DNA from: Bacilli bacterium
GTDB taxonomy: Bacteria > Bacillota_I > Bacilli_A > RFN20 > CAG-826
DNA length: 38,718 bases
Assembly (NCBI GenBank): GCA_017442875.1
Contig: JAFSPN010000017.1
Span: 1 to 38,718, forward strand
Reading direction: 5' to 3'
Below the pieces are notes generated by a model. The model had not been told where the DNA came from. It did not search any database and saw only the letters and a program-made list of their open reading frames with translations. Made by a program: the position numbers and the translations under genes. How positions within the stretch are numbered: the first letter of the stretch is position 1; the number at the start of each line of letters is the position of its first letter. Positions 23,576-30,697 of the stretch are shown here, in pieces.

Positions 23576-23890
23576 CTAGTGATAATCCTCCTTATCAATG
23601 AAAGCATATATGTCCATTAACTCTTTCCATTCATTCTTAAAGTCTTCAAGTCTTTGTAGGCCAGTTGGTGTGATGTGATAGTATTTTCTGAGTCTTCCTT
23701 CAAACTCTGTTGATCGCACCACTAGCATCCTGGATTCTTCTAAACGTTTTAAGATCGTATAAAGAGTGGATTCGGATAATTCAAGGATTGGCTTTAAGTC
23801 TTTGATAATCTTGTAGCCATATGAATCTTCATCTTTAATCGCTGCTAGAACACAGACATCGAGCACACCTTTTTTTAGTTGAGCGTCCAT
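23576..23890 (-). CDS. PadR-family transcriptional regulator
   Basis: A 104-residue winged-helix repressor of the short PadR subfamily. The helix-turn-helix lies in VCVLAAIKDEDSYGYKIIKDLKPILELSESTLYTILKRLEESRMLV, where the Tyr-Gly-Tyr and the S-T-L-Y-x-I-L-K-R-L block are diagnostic. The wing carries EGRLRKYYHITPTGLQRLEDF. The SD GAGGT is 5 nt before the ATG and lies inside an inverted repeat that may be the repressor's own operator. It heads the operon with DUF1700 and DUF4097 genes. The signal it senses is unknown; autorepression is inferred from the operator position. Confidence 0.93.
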   Translation of the reverse strand: MDAQLKKGVLDVCVLAAIKDEDSYGYKIIKDLKPILELSESTLYTILKRLEESRMLVVRSTEFEGRLRKYYHITPTGLQRLEDFKNEWKELMDIYAFIDKEDYH

Positions 23891-23892
23891 AC

Positions 23893-23942
23893 ATACCTCG
23901 CTTTTCGGTATACATCATATTACGAGGTATATTGTTTGTAAA
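23893..23942 (-). promoter_or_regulatory. padR operon promoter with candidate PadR operator
   Basis: Minus strand: -35 TTTACA (23942-23937), a 17-nt spacer and -10 TATGAT (23919-23914). The half-sites ATACCTCG (23930-23923, in the spacer) and CGAGGTAT (23900-23893, over the SD) form an inverted repeat across the start region, with TGTATACC between them. Confidence 0.6.
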
Positions 23943-23998
23943 GAGAAAAAATAAAAAAATACGAATAATTTTCATACCCGCATCTTTCTATTTATCTT

Positions 23999-24076
23999 TG
24001 GTGCGCTTGACGTGACTTAAACACGTGACCTCAACCTTCGGAGGGTTGCACTCTAATTCAACTGAGCTACAAGCGC
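23999..24076 (-). tRNA. tRNA-Arg (anticodon CCG) with A19/U56 replacing G19/C56
   Basis: A 78-nt cloverleaf with encoded CCA. The acceptor is GCGCTTG / CAAGCGC, the D arm is GCTC-AGTTGAATTA-GAGT, the anticodon stem-loop is CAACC-CTCCGAA-GGTTG, and the T arm is ACGTG-TTTAAGT-CACGT. Anticodon CCG reads CGG. The invariant G19 and C56 are A and T here, a paired change. All stems are intact, so this looks functional. Confidence 0.9.
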
Positions 24077-24105
24077 AGTAACTATTATACACGAATAAAA
24101 TAAAC

Positions 24106-24146
24106 AAAAAAGAACCCCTCTCTCTAGCAAAGAAGGGTTCCTTTGA
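24106..24146 (-). terminator. Terminator of the esterase lipoprotein gene
   Basis: Minus strand: the GAACCC / GGGTTC stem with a 16-17 nt partly pairing loop is followed by TTTTTTG, starting about 15 nt past the stop at 24157. Confidence 0.75.
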
Positions 24147-24156
24147 AAAAACGTAC

Positions 24157-25209
24157 TTAATAAAGAAGGTTATGGTCCAAAATCATTTGCCCATAGGCTT
24201 CGCCAAGTTTAAACTCATCTGGTGTATTGTAGTGATATGTATTATAACCGCCTTTTGAGTCATCACCAACTTCTAATCCTAAACCACCTTCTTCGTGGTT
24301 AGCGTTGATGCAGAAGTTCAAATCATCTTCCGATTCATCAGCAATCGACATTTTAGCGTTGTTCACGGCATCCCCATAATTTAAAGAACTTGTACCTTTG
24401 CCGTCATAGATTGTGCAGTCGATAAAAGCGATATTGTCAACATCACCATCAGGAGCGTAATCTTTGAATTCTTCTTTGAAATCCGCTAATAGCGATCTCA
24501 TATTGGTTTCATAGTCTGGATTTCCTCTACCCGTTTCGCCTTGATGCCATAAGAAGCCTTTAATGACTGGTGTTTTGCCAGTTGATTCTTCAATAGCATT
24601 TAAAGACTTATGTGTGTATTGTTTCAATAAATAAAACAAGGATAAAGTTGGATCATCTTCGCGGCTAAGCCAATCTGCGCCATGTTGAGAACCTGGATCA
24701 TAAACAAATCCCGAACCGGAGAAAGCACATTTGATTAGATGAACAGGATTGTCCTCGCTCACTTCGTCTTTAATCTTGTGGGCCAAACCTAATTCTGGTC
24801 CAAAGAATGGATTTGGATTATAACCTCCATCACCAACACCCATGCCAACCTTAGTCGGTTGGAAGTTAGGAGTTAACCTAGCTTCTGGTGTGCTTGTATC
24901 AGGAGAAGCAGTATGAGCATTTGTCCAGCCACTTGGATGATAGAAACCATAATATGTTGTTAAAACATTTGGGATACCATCTCTTACAGGGGCAAAGTCT
25001 AATTCTCTTTCTTCGAAATAGTTTTCTAATAATGGAATATTGCTTGTTGGATGAGTCCAATAGGTACTACCTTCCATATTTGATTGGCCAGAAAGAACGA
25101 ATACTGGAATTGTGTTATCTTCTTCCTCTTCAACTGGCCCACTATTACAAGCAGATAAACTAAGGCCAATTAAAGCGGCACTTAAAATACAATATTTCGC
25201 TAATTTCAT
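24157..25209 (-). CDS. Secreted lipoprotein carbohydrate esterase (SASA / CE6-like)
   Basis: A 350-residue lipoprotein. The signal peptide ends in the lipobox LSAC (Cys21), followed by an acidic linker. The SASA domain (sialate O-acetylesterase / acetylxylan esterase group, PF03629) starts with FVLSGQSNMEGS, with Ser43 as the likely nucleophile. It continues with NPFFGPELGLAHKI, VHLIKCAFSGSGF, and GFLWHQGETGRGNPDYETNM, the conserved WHQGE block. The C-terminal part has NTYHYNTPDEFKLGEAYGQ, which carries the probable catalytic His. It removes acetyl groups from glycans outside the cell; the exact sugar is unknown. It is divergently transcribed from the TetR-symporter-GH36 locus, 177 nt away, and AGAGGTAA precedes its ATG. 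A role in releasing substrate for that locus is inference. Confidence 0.9.
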   Translation of the reverse strand: MKLAKYCILSAALIGLSLSACNSGPVEEEEDNTIPVFVLSGQSNMEGSTYWTHPTSNIPLLENYFEERELDFAPVRDGIPNVLTTYYGFYHPSGWTNAHTASPDTSTPEARLTPNFQPTKVGMGVGDGGYNPNPFFGPELGLAHKIKDEVSEDNPVHLIKCAFSGSGFVYDPGSQHGADWLSREDDPTLSLFYLLKQYTHKSLNAIEESTGKTPVIKGFLWHQGETGRGNPDYETNMRSLLADFKEEFKDYAPDGDVDNIAFIDCTIYDGKGTSSLNYGDAVNNAKMSIADESEDDLNFCINANHEEGGLGLEVGDDSKGGYNTYHYNTPDEFKLGEAYGQMILDHNLLY

Positions 25210-25308
25210 ATAATTACCTCTTACGATTGCACATTAACTTTATAACATTTTGAGTATTTGTTAAAGCATTATTCCTTAATATAAATTTTATTTATTTAAT
25301 ATTTGTTG

Positions 25309-25336
25309 TTGACATTAAATATAGATGTTTTACAAT
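25309..25336 (+). promoter_or_regulatory. Promoter of the TetR-headed sugar locus
   Basis: -35 TTGACA (25309-25314, consensus), a 16-nt spacer and -10 TACAAT (25331-25336). The downstream sequence holds two palindromes that fit TetR-type operators. Confidence 0.7.
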
Positions 25337-25338
25337 AA

Positions 25339-25374
25339 TGATAGACCGTCTATCATTTCGTAAGATAGACTATC
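25339..25374. promoter_or_regulatory. Palindromic operator pair for the TetR-family regulator
   Basis: Palindrome 1 is TGATAGACCGTCTATCA (25339-25355), GATAGAC-C-GTCTATC in form. Palindrome 2 is GATAGACTATC (25364-25374). Both share GATAGAC and lie immediately after the -10 box, where repressor binding would block transcription. Confidence 0.7.
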
Positions 25375-25386
25375 ACACAAATAATT

Positions 25387-25992
25387 ATGAGCTTAAAAGA
25401 TGCAAAAGTTAATTTCCTTGTGGACATGGCCACGGATTTATTCATGTCTAGGTCCATTCAAGAAGTCACCATCCGCGACATTGCTATAGCCGCACAGGTT
25501 GGTGAAGCAACGATTTATCGTTATTTTGGAAAAAAACAAACTTTAGTCGTTCAAGCAGCGATGAAGTTACAACAAGCTGTTAACACTGATTATTTCAAGT
25601 TAGAGCAAGGAAAGAATGGTTTTGAGAAAATCAAAATCTTCTATTTGAGCTATCTTGAAATTTTTAATGCTCACCCAGAATTCTTCAAATTCATCAACGA
25701 TTTTGATGTTTTCATGAGCGATGATGACAGCGACGCGATTAGTCCATATGAACTAGTCGTCGGCCAATATGAAAAGGCGTTTATGAAAGCATATGAACAA
25801 GGCTTAAAAGATGGCTCAGTGAAAAAGCAAAATGACATTACCATTTTCTATTTCTCCACCACTCACGCCTTGCTTGAATTATGCAAAAAATTATCGATTA
25901 GAAAAGCGGTCTTAACTCAAGACAATGTCATTGAGAAGAAAACCCAAATTGAGTGTCTAATCGATATCATTCTTTCAGCACTCAAAAACTAG
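25387..25992 (+). CDS. TetR-family transcriptional regulator
   Basis: A 201-residue regulator. The N-terminal helix-turn-helix (about residues 20-52) reads VTIRDIAIAAQVGEATIYRYFGKKQTLVVQAA, a standard TetR block with the TIYRYF recognition helix. The C-terminal ~150 residues are a helical ligand-binding domain of unremarkable sequence. It heads the sugar locus: the symporter gene starts 69 nt later. No SD precedes the ATG, but the leader is about 45 nt, so initiation is not leaderless here. The promoter region has two matching palindromes, consistent with autorepression and control of the downstream genes. The inducer is presumably a sugar or derivative; that is inference. Confidence 0.92.
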   Translation: MSLKDAKVNFLVDMATDLFMSRSIQEVTIRDIAIAAQVGEATIYRYFGKKQTLVVQAAMKLQQAVNTDYFKLEQGKNGFEKIKIFYLSYLEIFNAHPEFFKFINDFDVFMSDDDSDAISPYELVVGQYEKAFMKAYEQGLKDGSVKKQNDITIFYFSTTHALLELCKKLSIRKAVLTQDNVIEKKTQIECLIDIILSALKN

Positions 25993-26018
25993 TGAGTCTA
26001 ACGCTAGAAAAAAATAAA

Positions 26019-26061
26019 AGGAGGGTGAGTAGAATTTAGACTAAATACTCACAAGATTATT
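26019..26061 (+). promoter_or_regulatory. SD-hairpin-ATG arrangement before the symporter gene
   Basis: AGGAGG (26019-26024) lies 37 nt from the ATG at 26062. In between, a hairpin with stem GTGAGTA / TACTCAC (26025-26031 with 26046-26052) and inner TTT / AAA pairs can fold. With it folded, the SD is 9 nt from the ATG, a normal distance. No other SD is near the start. Confidence 0.6.
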
Positions 26062-27564
26062 ATGAAAAGATTATCAAAGAAACAAATGATTATCTTTGCC
26101 ATCGGTCAACTTGGTTGGTCAATGCTCTCTGGTATCATCAGCGCTTGGTTAGTTACTTATTATTTACCATCCGCTCAAGATATTGGTGCCGGTGCTACCC
26201 AATACATCCATCCAGGATTAGTCATTGGTGGCTTTATGACTATCTTAGGTTTAATTACTGCGTTAAGCCGTATCTTCGACGCTGTGACAGACCCATTAAT
26301 CGCATCATTGTCCGATAGAAGTAAAAATCCTAGAGGAAGAAGAACACCATTTATGCAAATCGCTGCTATCCCATTAGCAGTTGTTACCGTCTTATTGTTC
26401 TGCGCTCCATTTGGTAGTCACGAAACAGGTAACGCTTTAAATATCGTCTGGATTAGTGTTGCAATCATTTTATTCTATTTATTCATGACAATGTACTGCA
26501 CGCCATATAACGCACTTATCTCTGAATATGGCAAAACACAAGAAGATAGAATGTTCATCTCCACCGCGATTTCTTTAACGTTTTTCGCTGGCACATTACT
26601 TGCTTATACACCATTCGTCTTCGCTGGCTTATTAAGAAGTTCCGTTGGCTTTGCTTGGAGTTATCGTATTTGCTTTATCGTTTTAGCGGTTATTGCTGCG
26701 GTTTGTATGCTCCTTCCAACATTCTTATTAAAAGAAAAAGAATTCGTGGAATCGAAACCATCAAACGAAAACGTTTTCAAATCATTAGCTTCCACATTCA
26801 AAAATAAAGATTTCAGAGCCTTCTCCAGTTCAGACATCATGTACTGGGTTGGCTTAACCATGTTCCAAACCGGTTTACCATTCTTCGTTAAAGTTTCAAT
26901 GGCTTTCGATGAAAGTATGGTTATGGTGTTCATGGGTGGTATGACTGTCTTAAGCGCTGTCTTCTATCCATTTGTCACCAAGATGGTTAAGAAATTCGGT
27001 AAAAAGAAACTCGTTATCGCTGGTTTCTTGGGTTTAGCGCTTTGTTATGGCATCACCGCTGTCGCATCAATTCCTGGCGTCTTACCAGTTGCTGAAACAA
27101 ATCCAGAATTACCTGCTACCGCTAATGGCTTAAGCTGGGTATTTGGTATCGCCGTTATGATTATCTCTGCCTTACCAATGGCGTTATTAGGTATCATTCC
27201 ACAATCTATCGTCGCTGACGTTGCGGAAGCTGAAGCTGTGACAACCGGACAAAATAGAGAAGGTATGTTCTTTGCCGCTCGTACATTTGCGATGAAGTTT
27301 GGTCAATCCTTAGCGATGATCCTCTTCACCTCATTAGCGATTTTAGGTACAACTCAAGCTACAGATAGCAATGACATCGTTGCCTCCAAATTCGGTTTAG
27401 TTATCGTCGCTATCGTTGCCGCAGCATTCTGTATCTTAGGCGCCGTTCTCTTACTCTTCTATAGAGAAAAGAAAGTTATGAAAATCATTGCTAAAGAAGG
27501 CGATGAAGCTTTCATGAAAGCCATTGAAAATGAAAAAGATTTAGGCGAAGAAAAAGCTGAATAA
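26062..27564 (+). CDS. GPH-family sugar:cation symporter (MelB-like MFS)
   Basis: A 500-residue transporter with about 12 helices, resembling the glycoside-pentoside-hexuronide:cation symporters such as MelB. N-terminal cues are FAIGQLGWSMLSGIISAWLVTYY and LSRIFDAVTDPLIASLSDRSKNPRGRRTPFM. The last block (D-P and R-G-R-R-x-P) is diagnostic and carries the cation-site acidic residues. Later markers are MFFAARTFAMKFGQSLAMI and a long charged C-terminal tail (KIIAKEGDEAFMKAIENEKDLGEEKAE). It probably imports an alpha-galactoside or other glycoside, as the next gene is a GH36 enzyme 4 nt away. Translation seems to depend on an SD brought near the ATG by a hairpin. Confidence 0.94.
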   Translation: MKRLSKKQMIIFAIGQLGWSMLSGIISAWLVTYYLPSAQDIGAGATQYIHPGLVIGGFMTILGLITALSRIFDAVTDPLIASLSDRSKNPRGRRTPFMQIAAIPLAVVTVLLFCAPFGSHETGNALNIVWISVAIILFYLFMTMYCTPYNALISEYGKTQEDRMFISTAISLTFFAGTLLAYTPFVFAGLLRSSVGFAWSYRICFIVLAVIAAVCMLLPTFLLKEKEFVESKPSNENVFKSLASTFKNKDFRAFSSSDIMYWVGLTMFQTGLPFFVKVSMAFDESMVMVFMGGMTVLSAVFYPFVTKMVKKFGKKKLVIAGFLGLALCYGITAVASIPGVLPVAETNPELPATANGLSWVFGIAVMIISALPMALLGIIPQSIVADVAEAEAVTTGQNREGMFFAARTFAMKFGQSLAMILFTSLAILGTTQATDSNDIVASKFGLVIVAIVAAAFCILGAVLLLFYREKKVMKIIAKEGDEAFMKAIENEKDLGEEKAE

Positions 27565-27568
27565 TAAT

Positions 27569-29179
27569 ATGCGTGTTATTTATTTCAAAAATAATAAAAA
27601 ACATACAATCAGTAGTTCAAATGCAGACGTTACCATTTCTGAAAGTAGAGATGGTAACCGCACTACTGTTAAGTTAATAGCAAACACTGATGTCGTTTTA
27701 GATGAAGCGGATGTCGTTTATCCATGCCATATTAACTATAAAGATTTATATTTCTTAAATGGTTATCAGTCTTGGACTGACACTAAAGAATATAAATTAG
27801 CAACACAGTTAAGAGACATTAGAAAATCACCACATATCATCTCGCATATGTTTGCGATGTCGGCGTATGGTGATTCGCACTTCTATAACTATTCCATCAG
27901 AAAGAGCCATGGCTATGATGTCTTTTATAGCAAAGGCCAACATGAGAAGTTTATCTACAACTTAAACTATAAGACCGCTTATTTAATTATTGAATTAATT
28001 AAGGATCGTAGTTCTATCCATCTCATTAGTGATGTGCAAAATCTAGAAGTGAAAAAAGGTCAAGAAGTTACCCTTTTAGACTATTGCTACTACGACAACT
28101 TTGAAAAAGGTTTATATGCTTTCTGGGACGCTTTCCCAATTAGAAACGTTAAGAAAGTATTGGGCTATACCTCATGGTATAACTACTATCAAAACATCAA
28201 CGAAGAAATCATCTTAAGAGATTTAGATGCGATTGATTCGAGATTCGACGTTTTCCAAATCGATGATGGTTATGAAACATTTGTCGGTGACTGGTTGGAT
28301 GTTGATCATAATAAGTTCCCAAATGGTTTAAAACCAATTATTGATAAGATCCATTCTCGTGGTTTTAAAGCGGGTTTATGGTTAGCCCCGTTTGCCGCGG
28401 AAACTAAATCAAGATTATTTAATGAACATCCTGATTGGATTAGAAAAGACAAAAAAGGTAAACCCATTAAAGCGGGTGGCAACTGGTCAGGTTTCTACGC
28501 TTTAGATTTAGAAAAGCCAGAAGTCATTGAATACATTAAAAAATGTTTGACAAATTATATGGATATGGGTGTTGATTTCTTCAAATTAGACTTTCTCTAT
28601 GCAGCGGCTTTACCAACTTATAAAGGTAAAACGAGATGCCAAGTGCAAGATGAAGCCTATCAATTATTAAGAGAAACGTTAAAAAATAAAGTCATCCTCG
28701 GGTGCGGTGCAAATATTATCAATTCCTATGAGCACTTTGACTATTTAAGAATTGGTCCAGATGTTTCATTAGAATTCGACGATGTCTTCTATATGAGAAT
28801 GTTCCATCGTGAAAGAATATCCACAAAGGTGACATTACAAAACACTATTTATCGTTCATTTATGAACAACCACTTATTTGGTAACGATCCAGATGTCTTC
28901 TTATTAAGAGACGATAATATTAAATTATCCAAAGCTCAAAGAGAAGCATTAGGCAAATTAAACGCTTTATTCGGTAGCTTATTATTCACAAGCGATAATA
29001 TCGCTACCTATGACGAAGAGAAGAAAAAGACTTTTGATGAAGTCTTGAATATCTTCTATAACGCTCATAATAGACGTTATGTTACCAAAGGTAATCTCAT
29101 CCATATCACCTATGAGTTATATGGGCAAAAGAAAGAGTTAACTTATAACATTCAGAAAGGAGTATTCGTTAATGGATAA
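27569..29179 (+). CDS. GH36-like alpha-galactosidase, cytoplasmic
   Basis: A 536-residue enzyme, shorter than the usual ~730-residue GH36 family, with no signal peptide. An N-terminal beta-rich domain (about 1-190) is followed by the TIM barrel. Barrel markers are DVFQIDDGYETFVGDWLDVDHNKFPNG, GFKAGLWLAPFAAE and VDFFKLDFLYAA with the nucleophile Asp341. The acid/base Asp398 is in YLRIGPDVSLEFDD. It should release alpha-galactose from melibiose- or raffinose-type sugars taken up by the symporter upstream. It begins 4 nt after the symporter stop and its end overlaps the next gene by 8 nt, so the genes form an operon. Family clear; the exact substrate is not. Confidence 0.92.
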   Translation: MRVIYFKNNKKHTISSSNADVTISESRDGNRTTVKLIANTDVVLDEADVVYPCHINYKDLYFLNGYQSWTDTKEYKLATQLRDIRKSPHIISHMFAMSAYGDSHFYNYSIRKSHGYDVFYSKGQHEKFIYNLNYKTAYLIIELIKDRSSIHLISDVQNLEVKKGQEVTLLDYCYYDNFEKGLYAFWDAFPIRNVKKVLGYTSWYNYYQNINEEIILRDLDAIDSRFDVFQIDDGYETFVGDWLDVDHNKFPNGLKPIIDKIHSRGFKAGLWLAPFAAETKSRLFNEHPDWIRKDKKGKPIKAGGNWSGFYALDLEKPEVIEYIKKCLTNYMDMGVDFFKLDFLYAAALPTYKGKTRCQVQDEAYQLLRETLKNKVILGCGANIINSYEHFDYLRIGPDVSLEFDDVFYMRMFHRERISTKVTLQNTIYRSFMNNHLFGNDPDVFLLRDDNIKLSKAQREALGKLNALFGSLLFTSDNIATYDEEKKKTFDEVLNIFYNAHNRRYVTKGNLIHITYELYGQKKELTYNIQKGVFVNG

Positions 29180-30602
29180 ATCATCAGTTATCTTTAATAA
29201 CCCAATGCCAAAAAAGGTCATTAAAGGCGCAGAAAAAAGCAAAGCAAAATATATTAAAAAGTACGGTGATGATAGTAACGCTGATTACAAAATCAACTTT
29301 AAAGACATCCCGACTTTAGATTTCATTGATGCCTCAAATATCGTTTTTGGCGAAGAAAACCAAAAGTTTGAAAAGAACGCTTTAATCGTTGGCAATATTA
29401 GAATGGGCTTTGGCCACTACCGCATTTCCATCGCGATGGCGAGTGCCGCTAGAGCGTTAGGCTATAAACCATATTGGTTAGACTTAGCGAGCTTTGATGC
29501 GACCGGTTCTAAGATGATTAGAGAACAAAACGATATGTATTCTTTAGCTTCGCGTATTTCTCAAAAATCCAAACTCTTTAACAAAGTTGTTTGGGAACCA
29601 CTTAATTCCGAAGGATTTAAGAAAATTAGCTACAACGCGAAAGATCAAAAGAATAGCGAACTTCTAGTTCCTATCTTTAAGAATATTGATAAGGATATTC
29701 CATATATTGCCACGCACGTTTGGCCATCCCAAGCCGCTATTCACGCTGGCATGACACATGTTGTCAACGCCATTCCTGATAACTGGCCAATGGGCTTACA
29801 CCTTTCTGAAGGTGCAATCCATGCTGTTCAAACACCATTTGCCTATTTTGGTTATAAAACATTAAACGGCTTTGATAAGAAACCACTCCATGGCATTCCT
29901 GAAGACCAATTAAAAATGGTCGGTTGCTTTATCGATCACGAATTACTCGTCGATTTAGAAAACGATAATAAGCGCAGAAAAGCAAGAATCGCTTCTGGTA
30001 AACCACTACGTATCTTAATGACCGTTGGTGGCGCTGGCGCAGGATTTGATATGTTCTTAGCGATGGTTCAACATTTGATTCCATATGTCAAAGAGAACAA
30101 AGTGGCCTTATTTATCAATTTCGGCGACCACGTGGATGTATATAACAAGTTAGTTGAAAAAGTTAAAGGTATTGAAACCAAGAACTATTTTAACCAATAC
30201 GAAGACTTAAAAGCTTTCGTTAAAGAAATCAAAGAAGGCGATGCTTCTGGTATCTACGCTATTTATAACAAAGATATCTTTGAAGCTGTTTATAGCACAA
30301 ATTTATTAATGCCAGTCACTGATTTATTAGTTACTAAACCAAGTGAATTAGCATATTATCCAATTCCTAAACTCTTCATGCGCCACATCGGTGGCCATGA
30401 GGTTTATGGCGCTATCAACGGGCGCGAAGCTGGTGACTCCACACCAGAAGCGCCGACCAAGAAAGAAATTGACGCTATGCTAGACCGTTTAATTTCTGAC
30501 AAAGAATTAATTCCTCATATGTGTGATCAAATTGATGAATTAAAGAAACTTGGCCATTACGATGGCGCATATGAATGCGTCAAACTTGCAGTCGGTAAGT
30601 AA
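29172..30602 (+). CDS. GT-B-fold (MurG/MGDG-synthase-like) protein of the sugar operon, function unknown
   Basis: A 476-residue soluble protein. After an N-terminal region (1-80) comes NALIVGNIRMGFGHYRISIAMASAARALGYKPYWLDL, a glycine-histidine loop like the start of GT28-type GT-B enzymes. The middle has THVWPSQAAIHAGMTHVVNAIPDNWPMGLHL. The second Rossmann half starts PLRILMTVGGAGAGFDMFLAMVQHL and ends with LVTKPSELAYYPIPKLFMRHIGGHEVYGAINGREAGDSTPE, which recalls the C-terminal donor-binding loop of GT-B enzymes. I know no named activity for the family. The gene overlaps the GH36 end by 8 nt with its own SD (AAGGAG). It may remodel the sugar released or made by the operon, as a transferase or phosphorylase; this is inference. 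Confidence 0.75.
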   Translation: MDKSSVIFNNPMPKKVIKGAEKSKAKYIKKYGDDSNADYKINFKDIPTLDFIDASNIVFGEENQKFEKNALIVGNIRMGFGHYRISIAMASAARALGYKPYWLDLASFDATGSKMIREQNDMYSLASRISQKSKLFNKVVWEPLNSEGFKKISYNAKDQKNSELLVPIFKNIDKDIPYIATHVWPSQAAIHAGMTHVVNAIPDNWPMGLHLSEGAIHAVQTPFAYFGYKTLNGFDKKPLHGIPEDQLKMVGCFIDHELLVDLENDNKRRKARIASGKPLRILMTVGGAGAGFDMFLAMVQHLIPYVKENKVALFINFGDHVDVYNKLVEKVKGIETKNYFNQYEDLKAFVKEIKEGDASGIYAIYNKDIFEAVYSTNLLMPVTDLLVTKPSELAYYPIPKLFMRHIGGHEVYGAINGREAGDSTPEAPTKKEIDAMLDRLISDKELIPHMCDQIDELKKLGHYDGAYECVKLAVGK

Positions 30603-30626
30603 TTGACGTAGCATTTCCTTCGCTAA

Positions 30627-30659
30627 AGAGATGTGTGATAAAAACATATCTCTTTTTTA
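30627..30659 (+). terminator. Terminator of the sugar operon
   Basis: The ten-pair stem AGAGATGTGT / ACATATCTCT (one G-T) with a 7-nt loop is followed by TTTTTATT, 24 nt past the stop. An ATG at 30635 inside it is not a real start. Confidence 0.85.
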
Positions 30660-30660
30660 T

Positions 30661-30688
30661 TTGCGTTTATCAAACTTTGAAAGATAAT
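30661..30688 (+). promoter_or_regulatory. Promoter of the polytopic membrane protein, near-leaderless
   Basis: -35 TTGCGT (30661-30666), a 16-nt spacer and -10 GATAAT (30683-30688). The ATG at 30698 is 9 nt after the -10, so the leader would be at most a few bases; no SD is visible. Confidence 0.5.
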
Positions 30689-30697
30689 AATAAGAGT

